From Empedobacter stercoris (GTDB lineage Bacteria > Bacteroidota > Bacteroidia > Flavobacteriales > Weeksellaceae), in the NCBI RefSeq assembly GCF_020281205.1, contig NZ_JACXZC010000016.1:1-64000 (forward strand): a stretch of 64,000 bases of DNA, read 5' to 3'. Position numbers and translations under genes: made by a program. Shown piece after piece: positions 7,580-14,884 of this stretch. The notes beneath the pieces were generated by a model. That model did not search any database. It was not told the origin of the DNA and saw only the letters and a program-made list of their open reading frames with translations. Position 1 is the first letter of the stretch, and the number at the start of each line of letters is the position of its first letter.

Positions 7580-8586
7580 TCCAAGACGAAAAACTTGCAA
7601 GAATTGCAGCAGGTAAAAATTTAAAACAAATCGAAAAGTTATTTCAAAAATACATTTCGAAAGTAATTTCTTTCTATCAATTAAACGAAAATATTGATTT
7701 AGATACTTTAACTCCGCAATTAAAAAAGGAAATTGAAAAGCTAACGAAACAACTTTCAATCGATTTAGAAAAAAAAATCAATTCTGCAACAAAAGAACAA
7801 TGGTTACTTGCTCAAAATACAGCAACAAGATTCGTTGAAACTTATTTTGATATTAATAAACTAAACAAAGCTACTCAAGATATTTTCCGAAATAACAATC
7901 TTGAAAACTATATGCAAGCACGCAAATCAAGATTAAATCAATTCAAGTTATCAGATAGAGTTTGGAAGTATTCTAAAAACTTTGAAACGAATATCATTGA
8001 TTCGTTAGAAATAGCTTTGAAAAATGGAGATTCTGCTCAAGTTTTAGCACGAGATATTAAACAATACCTTAACGAACCTGAAAAGCTTTTTAGACGTGTT
8101 CGAGATGTTAAAGGACAATTACATTTAAGTAAAAATGCTGCAGCTTATAATCCGGGACAAGGTGTTTATCGTTCAGCTCATAAAAATGCTTTAAGACTTG
8201 CAAGTTCAGAAATCAATACTTATTACAAAGAATCAGAAAATCAACGTTGGCAGTCAATGGACTTTGTTGTTGGTTTTGAAATTAAACGATCTAATAATGT
8301 TTTTGATTGTGGTATTTGCAGTCCGTTAGCAGGAAAATATCCTAAGACGTTTAAATTCATTGGATTTCACGTTAATTGTCGCTGTTACCAAATCCCAATC
8401 CTTAAACCAATTGAAATGTTTACTGATGAATTGAAAGGAGCTGTAAAGCAAGATTATTCGCATTTAGGTAATTTTCAAAAAACTGAGATAAAAGAAATGC
8501 CTGCTAACTTCAAAGAACACTTGAAAGAAAAGGCAGACATTTACAAGGGGTATAAGACGGTTCCTTATTGGGTTAAGGGTTTTTAA
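7558..8586 (+). CDS. phage head morphogenesis protein (Mu gpF / SPP1 gp7 type)
   Basis: A minor head protein of 342 residues. The C-terminal domain contains the family signature: a cysteine pair DCGIC (Cys251, Cys254) followed by HVNCRC (His271, Cys274, Cys276), a probable metal site. The N-terminal two thirds are helical, with SAHKNALRLASSEINTYYKESE characteristic of the MuF domain. Such proteins ride on the portal and enter the procapsid. Position after the portal agrees. The start overlaps the HAD gene by 22 bases. Confidence 0.85.
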   Translation: MSIEEFIIQDEKLARIAAGKNLKQIEKLFQKYISKVISFYQLNENIDLDTLTPQLKKEIEKLTKQLSIDLEKKINSATKEQWLLAQNTATRFVETYFDINKLNKATQDIFRNNNLENYMQARKSRLNQFKLSDRVWKYSKNFETNIIDSLEIALKNGDSAQVLARDIKQYLNEPEKLFRRVRDVKGQLHLSKNAAAYNPGQGVYRSAHKNALRLASSEINTYYKESENQRWQSMDFVVGFEIKRSNNVFDCGICSPLAGKYPKTFKFIGFHVNCRCYQIPILKPIEMFTDELKGAVKQDYSHLGNFQKTEIKEMPANFKEHLKEKADIYKGYKTVPYWVKGF

Positions 8587-9050
8587 ATATTTATCAATTC
8601 TTGAAAAATATTAATAAAATCAGCGCCTTTATCAGTTAAATCATATTTACTTCCTATTACAGATTGATCATTGACTTTCATATCTTGCTTTACAAAACCG
8701 TTTTTATCTAAAAGAGTTAAATACTTGGTTTCAACATTAAAATCAATTCCAGCTTGGTCTACTGTATAAGATCTCTTTTGCAATAACTTTTGATTGATAG
8801 TTTTCTTAATTTCTAAATTCATAATATAAAGTTTAATAATATTTTTACTCTTTAATACAGTTTTTAATTCTTCAATTGTGTAAACTTTTTTAACAAAAAC
8901 ATCTTTGTAATAAACATCGTAACCATCTTTATTTTTATTATCTCTAACTTCAAAATTCACATTATATTGACTGTAAAACACTCCTAAATTGTTGTAGTTA
9001 AAATGATAATGGAAAAGTACGTTTTCATTTATTTTCAATTCTTTATCCAT
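8583..9050 (-). CDS. opposite-strand hypothetical protein (moron candidate)
   Basis: Reads against the structural operon, so it is probably expressed independently, perhaps in the lysogen. The 155-residue protein has a beta-rich N-terminal half (HYHFNYNNLGVFYSQYNV) and a C-terminal half whose ending, YDLTDKGADFINIFQEL, resembles the wing and last helix of winged-helix proteins. No family is recognised. Its 3' end overlaps the MuF-like gene by 4 bases and about 250 bases separate its start from the scaffold gene. A lysogenic conversion gene is the likely role. Confidence 0.6.
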   Translation of the reverse strand: MDKELKINENVLFHYHFNYNNLGVFYSQYNVNFEVRDNKNKDGYDVYYKDVFVKKVYTIEELKTVLKSKNIIKLYIMNLEIKKTINQKLLQKRSYTVDQAGIDFNVETKYLTLLDKNGFVKQDMKVNDQSVIGSKYDLTDKGADFINIFQELINI

Positions 9051-9060
9051 AGTTTATTAG

Positions 9061-9192
9061 TTAATAATATTGATTAGCAACCCATCCAAGCCAAAAGTAA
9101 TCAGTTTCATTTGCTTTCTTATCTTTTTTAATTGGAATTTTAAAGATAACTAATGAAAATAGATTTGTTTTACGTGAAACCGTAATAATTCA
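9061..9192 (-). other. possible degenerate small reading frame
   Basis: On the minus strand a stretch of about 43 codons without stop ends in TDYFWLGWVANQYY, a protein-like sequence, 10 bases before the start of the opposite-strand gene. There is no ATG, GTG or TTG start in good position and a stop precedes it, so it may be the remnant of a gene that once formed a unit with its neighbour. Confidence 0.25.
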
Positions 9193-9194
9193 AT

Positions 9195-9266
9195 TTTCTT
9201 TCCCGTAACTCGCTCTTATCTCGTTAAAAAATACACTACTTAAGCGAAAATCGTTCAATATTTTTG
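9195..9266 (+). promoter_or_regulatory. late-promoter-like element, copy A (before head genes)
   Basis: The element CTTTCCCGTAACTCGCTCTTATCT ends at 9221, and a -7 box, TATTTTTG (TAnnTTTG form), starts at 9259, 38 bases later. The same two parts at the same distance occur at 14055-14126 and 26208-26280, each time before a block of late genes. No -33 TTTG is visible, which suggests an activator site. The scaffold gene starts at 9300. Confidence 0.6.
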
Positions 9267-9299
9267 TTTTAATCGATTTGAAATTAAAATCTCATTATA

Positions 9300-9965
9300 A
9301 TGAAACAAAAATTACTGGAGTTACTTACTGCTAAATTTTTAGGGAAAGGCACTACTCGTAAAGACGTATTGGCTCGATTAGCATCTGCTTTTGCGACACA
9401 ATGCGCAACAGAAGAAGAAGCTCAGGCGCTTATCAACAAGGTTACAGTTGAACAAGTTACTGACTTTGAAAAAGAACACCGTTCGGAAGTAGATTCTGAA
9501 ATTGCTAAAGCTACTAAAACAGCTTTAGAAAATGCTGGAAAAGGTAAAGGTGGTGAAGGGGCAGGAGAAGGAAGCTCAGAACCTGGAAAAGGTGAAGAAG
9601 GGAACGGAGGAGAAGAGTCTGAAATTGCTAAAGCATTAAAACAGATTGCTGAAACTCAGAAAACACTTGCTGACGAAATCAACTCTATCAAAGCTGGCAA
9701 AACTATAGAAACAAGGCTTTCTCGTATGGAAGAAGTTTTAAAAGATGTCAATCCTGAATTAAAAGCTAAAACGCTTAAAGATTTCGGAAGAATGTCTTTT
9801 GAAAATGATGAATCTTTTGAGGAATACTTGACAGAAACTACAACGGATATTCAAACAATCAATCAAACAATCGTAAATCAAGGTTTAGCAGGTCATCGAC
9901 CAGGTAATGGCGGAGCTGGAAGTGGTGATACTTTTACAGAAGCTGATTACGATGCAATGGTTTAA
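9300..9965 (+). CDS. probable capsid scaffolding protein
   Basis: The 221-residue acidic protein has the layout of phage scaffolds: a short helical head, a Gly/Glu-rich flexible linker (about 80-105), a coiled coil (about 106-150, SEIAKALKQIAETQKTLADEI) and a C-terminal tail. It lies directly upstream of the decoration and capsid genes, the standard place. No protease motif was seen. It is the first gene after late-promoter element A, so it is probably the first gene of the head transcript. Function is inferred from layout and position. Confidence 0.6.
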   Translation: MKQKLLELLTAKFLGKGTTRKDVLARLASAFATQCATEEEAQALINKVTVEQVTDFEKEHRSEVDSEIAKATKTALENAGKGKGGEGAGEGSSEPGKGEEGNGGEESEIAKALKQIAETQKTLADEINSIKAGKTIETRLSRMEEVLKDVNPELKAKTLKDFGRMSFENDESFEEYLTETTTDIQTINQTIVNQGLAGHRPGNGGAGSGDTFTEADYDAMV

Positions 9966-9983
9966 CATTTTAAAAAGAATTAC

Positions 9984-10373
9984 ATGGCATTTGTAGACTT
10001 AACAAAACAAAGATCTAATCCAACAAATGGTAAAGATCAAGTAGTTATTAGAAAACGTCTTTCATTTATTGACAGCGGGCGTTCATTAGATGTTACAGGA
10101 GTAACGGAAGAAGCTTTATATGCAGGACATATTATTGTTCAAGACTCAGTAACAAAAGAATATAAACCTTTAAAAGTTAGCGGAACTGATTTCGCAGAAC
10201 CTTTAGAAGGAGAAGAAATTGTTGGTGTTTTATCGAGTTCAATTTATACCGATACTGCTTTTGCTTCAATTTTGACAGCAGGTGTAGTCGGAGAAGGTGC
10301 GATGCCTTATAAATTAACTCCTGCGGTAAAAACTGCATTTAAAACTGCATTACCAGCATTACAATTACATTAA
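9984..10373 (+). CDS. probable head decoration/stabilisation protein
   Basis: A 129-residue beta-rich protein between scaffold and capsid genes. The middle (EEALYAGHIIVQDSVTKEYKPL) and the following section (GEEIVGVLSSSIY...ILTAGVVGEGAMPYKL) match the pattern of lambda gpD/HK97-type decoration proteins, in which a property is shifted from default and then described. It would bind the outside of expanded capsids. The assignment rests on pattern and gene order. Confidence 0.6.
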   Translation: MAFVDLTKQRSNPTNGKDQVVIRKRLSFIDSGRSLDVTGVTEEALYAGHIIVQDSVTKEYKPLKVSGTDFAEPLEGEEIVGVLSSSIYTDTAFASILTAGVVGEGAMPYKLTPAVKTAFKTALPALQLH

Positions 10374-10396
10374 TTAAAAAATAAATCAAATAACAA

Positions 10397-11497
10397 ATGG
10401 TAAAATCATTTTTTTTAGATCAAGAAGGTAGACTAAAAGCATTCAGAGGAATTGTACTTGCGGTTGTAAAAAAATACGGTTCAGGAAAAAAAGATGTTGA
10501 TACAGATGAAACATTTTTGTACCAAACGCATTTAGAGCCTAAATATTCAGTAGACGGAAGATGGACTACAATTCGTGGAACATTCAAACGTTTAGTTGCT
10601 GATTATGTCGCTATCGGTTCGCCTGCAACTTTAAAAACAAGAGGTTCAAAAGGTTCAGCAGAGGGAAAAATCCCAAAAGTTTCTAATAAATATTCTATGG
10701 ACGAGCAACAGTTCAAAGATTTAGAAACTATGATTCGTAATAATGAAGATGAAAAAGAAATCATCAAAGAAATTACGGACGATGCTAAAAATGCAATCCT
10801 TAACATTTACCGATTAAATGAATATACTTTTTTAAGCGGGTTACAAAACGGAGTTGCAGCAGTTGGGAGAAATGTTTCAAGAGGTACAGAAGTTCGTGCT
10901 GATTATGGTTATACAGACGATCAAAAATTGAACGTTGCAGTTGCTGGTACGGTTGAAGTTTCAGATGTTCAAAAGGTAATTGATAACGCAAGAAAAAAAC
11001 CAACAACATTATTTATTGATGCTGTTTCATTGAGTAGAATCAAAAACTCTTTATCATTTAGAGCGGCTGTTGCTAATAGTGCAAATGTAGTGTTAGAAGA
11101 TGCTACAAAATATCCTGCTTTAAATACTGCTCAGGTTGAGAATTATTTTGCTACTGAATGGAAAATAAAGTTAGTTTACGATGTAGATAAAACTTTTGAA
11201 ATTGAAAACGAAAAAGCAGAAACTGAAATTGTAAAAGCTTGGACAGATGGAGCGATGGTTTTCGCAAGTTCACCTAAAGTTGGGAATTTAGTAAATTCTA
11301 AAACTGTTGAACATACGCGCAGATCTAAGCTTGCAGATTATGCAGAAGCTGACTACATCTTAATTTCAAAATTTGGTGAGTTAGATCCATTAGTTGAATT
11401 TACAAAAGCAGAAGCGGAAGTATTGCCTGTGATTAATGCAGACGGTATTTATGTTTTAAATACTAATTCAACAACTGATGATCTTCCAACAGGCTAA
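10397..11497 (+). CDS. major capsid protein
   Basis: Assigned to this 366-residue protein by position (after portal, MuF, scaffold and decoration genes), size and composition, with an HK97-like pattern: an extended N-arm, a long helix around SMDEQQFKDLETMIRNNEDE, and a C-terminal section (WTDGAMVFASSPKVGNLV) similar to the A-domain end of many capsids. Hundreds of copies would form the shell. No propeptide processing site can be recognised. It ends in DDLPTG; the major tail protein also ends in DLPTG, an unusual coincidence. Confidence 0.75.
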   Translation: MVKSFFLDQEGRLKAFRGIVLAVVKKYGSGKKDVDTDETFLYQTHLEPKYSVDGRWTTIRGTFKRLVADYVAIGSPATLKTRGSKGSAEGKIPKVSNKYSMDEQQFKDLETMIRNNEDEKEIIKEITDDAKNAILNIYRLNEYTFLSGLQNGVAAVGRNVSRGTEVRADYGYTDDQKLNVAVAGTVEVSDVQKVIDNARKKPTTLFIDAVSLSRIKNSLSFRAAVANSANVVLEDATKYPALNTAQVENYFATEWKIKLVYDVDKTFEIENEKAETEIVKAWTDGAMVFASSPKVGNLVNSKTVEHTRRSKLADYAEADYILISKFGELDPLVEFTKAEAEVLPVINADGIYVLNTNSTTDDLPTG

Positions 11498-11508
11498 AAT
11501 CAAATATC

Positions 11509-11964
11509 ATGGCTAAAGTAACAATCACTAAAACATTGGTAAAAGAAAACTCTCAGTTAGCGGAATTGCTAACTGAGAGAAATATCGAAGTAGGTTCTAA
11601 AATTGAGCAATCGGAATTAGATGAGTTGTACAAGGTTTTAGAAACAACTGAATTGATTGAATTAACTCAAGAAGATTTGGACAAAGAACCAGGATTAATT
11701 TCTAAAGGTTTTGAAGTTGGTCAAGTTATCCGAGTTAAAAAGAAAGTTGAGGTTCAAGATTTAGATACGTCTAAAGAAGGAGAGAGTTCTCAAAATTTAG
11801 ACGAGAATTTAGACGAAACACCTAAATCTTACAAAGTGATTTCTCGTTTCCGTGATAAAGAGAACGAATCGAAGATTTACGAAGTGAACGAAGTTGTTCC
11901 TGCTGATTTTGAAGAATCTCGAATTGCTTCTTTATTAGAACGTAAACTAATCTCAGAAGCTTAA
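11509..11964 (+). CDS. hypothetical head protein with two similar small folds
   Basis: 151 residues, no family recognised. It seems to hold repeated small units: an N-terminal one (LLTERNIEVGSKIEQSELDELYKVL) and a C-terminal one (YKVISRFRDKENESKIYEVNEVV...RIASLLERKLI), joined by an acidic linker. Proteins with the second pattern often follow capsid genes in phages and are thought to act at the head surface or connector. It lies 11 bases after the capsid gene and 2 bases before the connector gene. Confidence 0.6.
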   Translation: MAKVTITKTLVKENSQLAELLTERNIEVGSKIEQSELDELYKVLETTELIELTQEDLDKEPGLISKGFEVGQVIRVKKKVEVQDLDTSKEGESSQNLDENLDETPKSYKVISRFRDKENESKIYEVNEVVPADFEESRIASLLERKLISEA

Positions 11965-11966
11965 TC

Positions 11967-12287
11967 ATGACAAATAAAGAATACATACAAAGCGTAATGT
12001 CGAGAGTTGGAGCTAATGCAAATGATGTCACTATTTTATTTGCTGAAAATCCAACTTTAAACCCAGACGGACAATTGATTTTGGAAGATTGCGAGAAGGC
12101 TTTGTATGATTCTTTTTGTTCTTGGATTCCGATGTATGAAAGTATTTCCGAAGGAGATATGACGGTTAAATGGAATTGGAATGCAATTCGAATGATGTTA
12201 GGTCGATTAGCTGCAAAGTTAGATTTACCTAATCCTTTAGATGAAAACGAACCAACTGTAACAGCGATTAATCCATGGGGACAATAG
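11967..12287 (+). CDS. head-tail connector (adaptor) protein
   Basis: A small helical protein of 106 residues in the position of the gp6/gp15-like adaptor that docks beneath the portal. Features are a helical N-terminus (TNKEYIQSVMSRVG), a central helix with DCEKALYDSFCSWIP and a helical Arg-rich segment (NAIRMMLGRLAAKLD). Length and gene order fit; sequence signature is weak. The last 13 bases overlap the next gene. Confidence 0.6.
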   Translation: MTNKEYIQSVMSRVGANANDVTILFAENPTLNPDGQLILEDCEKALYDSFCSWIPMYESISEGDMTVKWNWNAIRMMLGRLAAKLDLPNPLDENEPTVTAINPWGQ

Positions 12288-12607
12288 GGCACGATCATTA
12301 TTTATTTATTGAAGATAATTCTTTGATTTACGATGAAGAAACAGGCGAAATGATTCCGAATGAAAACGGAATAAAGTTTATTTCTATATGTCGCGAACAG
12401 GTTAACTCAAGTGGAAAAGTGATTGCTGGTACTGATGGAATTACAATTGCTTTTAATTCAGTGATTCATTTAGATAAATCTGTTTTACCGATTGAATTAG
12501 GAAAAACTATCATTGTTTCAAATGATTCAGAAGGTAAGGACGTAAGGATTAAAGGTAGTGTTCTAAGGTTTACGCAAGGATTATTACACAATCGATTATG
12601 GGTATAA
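12275..12607 (+). CDS. head closure (stopper) protein
   Basis: 110 residues, predicted mostly beta (FIEDNSLIYDEETGEMI..., IHLDKSVLPIELGKTIIVSND). It lies between the adaptor and the gp10-like tail completion gene, where siphophages encode the stopper that closes the head after packaging and joins the tail. There is no firm sequence signature, so the call is from order and fold type. Overlaps both neighbours by a few bases. Confidence 0.55.
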   Translation: MGTIGHDHYLFIEDNSLIYDEETGEMIPNENGIKFISICREQVNSSGKVIAGTDGITIAFNSVIHLDKSVLPIELGKTIIVSNDSEGKDVRIKGSVLRFTQGLLHNRLWV

Positions 12608-13047
12608 GACCGAATTTTTCGAGTAAAGATTTAGATAAGTATCACAAGAAGATTGAGAAACAAGTTTTCGAAAAAGCTATAAGAGGTTATTTATATCTCG
12701 GAGAAGCGTTTGTAACTCATGCTAAAAATAACGTAGAATTTATGGATCAAACAGGAAACTTGAGATCATCTATTGGTTATGTCCTTTTTGTAAATGGTCA
12801 AGTTTACAAAGAAGCATATACTCTTCATAAAAAAGGAAATGAAGGTATTAAAGAAGGTCCAGAAACAGCAAAGAGAATAGCTTCAACTTTACGAAATAAT
12901 AAAATTGTACTTGTCTTAACCGCTGGAATGAATTACGCTTTATACGTAGAATCTAAAGGTTACAATGTCTTGACAGCAACAGAACATGAAGCAAAACTAC
13001 ATGCTTTGAATATGTTTAGAAACTTTATGCGAGATCCAAAAATGTAA
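12598..13047 (+). CDS. HK97 gp10-like tail completion protein
   Basis: A 149-residue protein with the typical gp10 pattern: an N-terminal helix, then MDQTGNLRSSIGYVLF (about 50-65) and GMNYALYVESKGYNVLTATE (about 119-138), the latter being the YAxYVE...G..VL motif of the family. These proteins build the head-tail interface. Overlap with the preceding gene is 10 bases; the next gene starts 5 bases later. Confidence 0.8.
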   Translation: MGIRPNFSSKDLDKYHKKIEKQVFEKAIRGYLYLGEAFVTHAKNNVEFMDQTGNLRSSIGYVLFVNGQVYKEAYTLHKKGNEGIKEGPETAKRIASTLRNNKIVLVLTAGMNYALYVESKGYNVLTATEHEAKLHALNMFRNFMRDPKM

Positions 13048-13052
13048 ATATA

Positions 13053-13454
13053 ATGATGTACGATACTTTTGATGCAAACGAATTACTTTTTAAAGCTCTA
13101 AATATTGATGAAATTAAATCTGCTATAAAAGGTAAGTTGTATAATGATAGTCGTCCAATAAATTCACTGAACGAAGACATTGTCGTGAATACTATTACAA
13201 TAACAACCGTTTTTAAACCTCAATTAGCAACTTCTAATATCAACATTTATGTTCCTGATTTAGAATTAGGAATCAAAAATTCAAGACGTTTAAAAGAGAT
13301 TTCAAGAATCGTTCGTAAGGTATTTGAAAATCATCAATTCATAGGGAAGTCAGTTTATATTTCAGACTTAGGAATCATCCAAGAACAAAACGAAAAAGAA
13401 CATTACGTAAATCTTCGCATTCAATGGAGAATTTACGATCAAAAAACAAACTAA
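13053..13454 (+). CDS. tail terminator-like protein
   Basis: The 133-residue alpha/beta protein is placed after the gp10-like gene and before the tail tube, where siphophages encode the gpU-like tail terminator that caps tail polymerisation. The sequence has strand-rich parts (DIVVNTITITTVF, SNINIYVPDL), a helix (LKEISRIVRKVFENH) and a last strand pair (HYVNLRIQWRIYD), consistent with that fold. No direct signature is known to me. Either of two adjacent ATGs (13053, 13056) may be used. Confidence 0.6.
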   Translation: MMYDTFDANELLFKALNIDEIKSAIKGKLYNDSRPINSLNEDIVVNTITITTVFKPQLATSNINIYVPDLELGIKNSRRLKEISRIVRKVFENHQFIGKSVYISDLGIIQEQNEKEHYVNLRIQWRIYDQKTN

Positions 13455-13480
13455 TTATTAATTTTTAAAAAAACGATATT

Positions 13481-13996
13481 ATGGCAACATACACATTTGG
13501 TTTAGCCGAGATTTTAGTAGCAGCATCTTTAGCAACAGGTTTAATGCCTGAAGCTTCTGCAATGACTAAAATTGGAGAAGTTTTAGAAGGAACTGCAAAC
13601 ATGGCTCAAGAAGAAGGCGATAAGACAGAATTTAAGGAAGAAGGGAATCCAATTCCAAAAGTAACAATTTCTAAAGCTGGATCTTGGTCATGGAATTTTA
13701 ACGTTATGAATGCAGATCCTGAAATGCTTAGCGAATACATTGGAGGAAGCTACAATGATGTAACAAAAGAATGGGAGTTTGACGGGAAAACAAAATCAAT
13801 TGAAAAAGCTTTGTTTATCAAACCTAAACAAGGATTGTATTGGAAATTACCTAAAGCTTCAATTTCTGCTGTTGTAACAGGCGATTTAAACGAAGATGGA
13901 TTATTAACTTTAAATTTTACAGTTAGTCCATTGTCTCCTGCAGATGGTAAACCTTCAATTTTATCAGGTAAAGTAACAGATTTACCAACGGGTTAA
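13481..13996 (+). CDS. major tail tube protein
   Basis: 171 residues, beta-rich, following the tail terminator gene and followed by a terminator, which matches a highly expressed tail tube gene. The sequence begins MATYTFGLAEILVAA and contains a strand-rich core (KVTISKAGSWSWNFNVMNAD; GLYWKLPKASISAVVTGDLN). No sheath gene exists in the window, so the tail is non-contractile. It ends in TDLPTG, nearly the ending of the capsid protein. Confidence 0.75.
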   Translation: MATYTFGLAEILVAASLATGLMPEASAMTKIGEVLEGTANMAQEEGDKTEFKEEGNPIPKVTISKAGSWSWNFNVMNADPEMLSEYIGGSYNDVTKEWEFDGKTKSIEKALFIKPKQGLYWKLPKASISAVVTGDLNEDGLLTLNFTVSPLSPADGKPSILSGKVTDLPTG

Positions 13997-14021
13997 GCAA
14001 TTGATTTAATATTTTATAACT

Positions 14022-14053
14022 AAAAAACCACTCTTTATAGGAGTGGTTTTTTT
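14022..14053 (+). terminator. terminator after the major tail gene
   Basis: AAAAAACCACTC (14022-14033) pairs with GAGTGGTTTTTT (from 14041) and a T-run ends at 14053. It closes the head-to-tail-tube transcript directly before late-promoter element B. Confidence 0.85.
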
Positions 14054-14054
14054 A

Positions 14055-14126
14055 TTTCCTTCCCTTAACTCACTCTTATCTCGCCAGATTTTACAATACT
14101 AAATCCTTATTCATTCGCCATTTTTG
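14055..14126 (+). promoter_or_regulatory. late-promoter-like element, copy B (before tail genes)
   Basis: CCTTCCCTTAACTCACTCTTATCT ends at 14081 and CATTTTTG, one base off the TAnnTTTG form, starts at 14119, the same 38-base step as in copies A and C. It lies between a terminator and the tail chaperone gene (ATG 14142), giving a leader of about 10 bases. Confidence 0.6.
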
Positions 14127-14141
14127 TATAAATCGAAATCC

Positions 14142-14657
14142 ATGGATCAAAAAGATATACAAAGAGAAGAAATCAAAACTTTGATTGAAGCGCCTTACGA
14201 GTTTGAAGTAGAATTCAATAAAAAAGTGACCGTTCAAGAAAAATACTTTTTTGGTTTAATTCCTTGTAAAAAAAAGGTAGTTAAAAAGGTCAAAGAAAAG
14301 TTCAAAATCAAACCTTGTACATTATCGACTTTGGACCGACTTTGCCAATATCAAATCGAATTATTTTTTGATGAAGGTAAATTGAATAACGAGCTTGAAA
14401 TTTTTAATCAAACAAAACTTATTGCATATAAAAACGCTAAAATAATGGCGGATATAGTTGCAGTTGCAGTCGTTGGAGTTGATTACTCTAAATCAGAATT
14501 TAAACGAGTTTCAAACATTCTTTACAATTCACTTACGCCAGCTAAACTATTTGAGATTATAAATGAGATTCTTAAATCACAAGATCTTGCAAATTTTATG
14601 CACTCTACTCGATTAGCATCGATAAAGACGACGATAAGTCCGAACGAAGTAGAGTAA
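14142..14657 (+). CDS. putative tail assembly chaperone
   Basis: 171 residues, soluble and mostly helical. Its position between the tail tube and tape measure genes is that of the gpG-like chaperones that coat the tape measure. The N-terminal third is basic (KKKVVKKVKEKFKIKP) and the rest includes a helical run ending VAVAVVGVDYSKSEF. ATG 14142 is preferred; the longer frame to 14124 needs a TTG that lies in the promoter region. The following 73-residue gene may be its partner; no clear slippery site for frameshift fusion is seen. Confidence 0.55.
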   Translation: MDQKDIQREEIKTLIEAPYEFEVEFNKKVTVQEKYFFGLIPCKKKVVKKVKEKFKIKPCTLSTLDRLCQYQIELFFDEGKLNNELEIFNQTKLIAYKNAKIMADIVAVAVVGVDYSKSEFKRVSNILYNSLTPAKLFEIINEILKSQDLANFMHSTRLASIKTTISPNEVE

Positions 14658-14662
14658 AAGGA

Positions 14663-14884
14663 ATGAAAAGTACCTATGGAACAAGAGCTTCTATTTGTGC
14701 GCATTTCGGATGGACACTTGATTATTTAGAAAACCAAATCCCTTGGTCAAAAGTAATTCGTTTGATGGCAGATTTACCTTCTTACGATTACGATGATGAC
14801 GAAAATATAAATACCCAAACAAAAAAAGCAGTAAAAATAACAGAACAGAATGCAGACGACATTCTTAAAATGTTTCAAAGCTAA
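14663..14884 (+). CDS. putative second tail chaperone
   Basis: The small 73-residue protein sits 5 bases after the first chaperone candidate and its stop overlaps the tape measure start by one base. The N-terminal part (THFGWTLDYL-type: AHFGWTLDYLENQIPW) looks like the short phage proteins that follow gpG-like chaperones and often contain such a tryptophan-rich segment; the C-terminal half is acidic. It is in the -1 frame relative to the gene before it, as in GT fusions, but lies after a normal stop. Confidence 0.55.
   Translation: MKSTYGTRASICAHFGWTLDYLENQIPWSKVIRLMADLPSYDYDDDENINTQTKKAVKITEQNADDILKMFQS

Noticed and set aside
14630-14680. Programmed -1 frameshift fusing the two tail chaperone candidates
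   Set aside because: The frames are in the right relation, but no XXXYYYZ slippery heptamer was found before the stop of the first gene, and the second gene has its own ATG.
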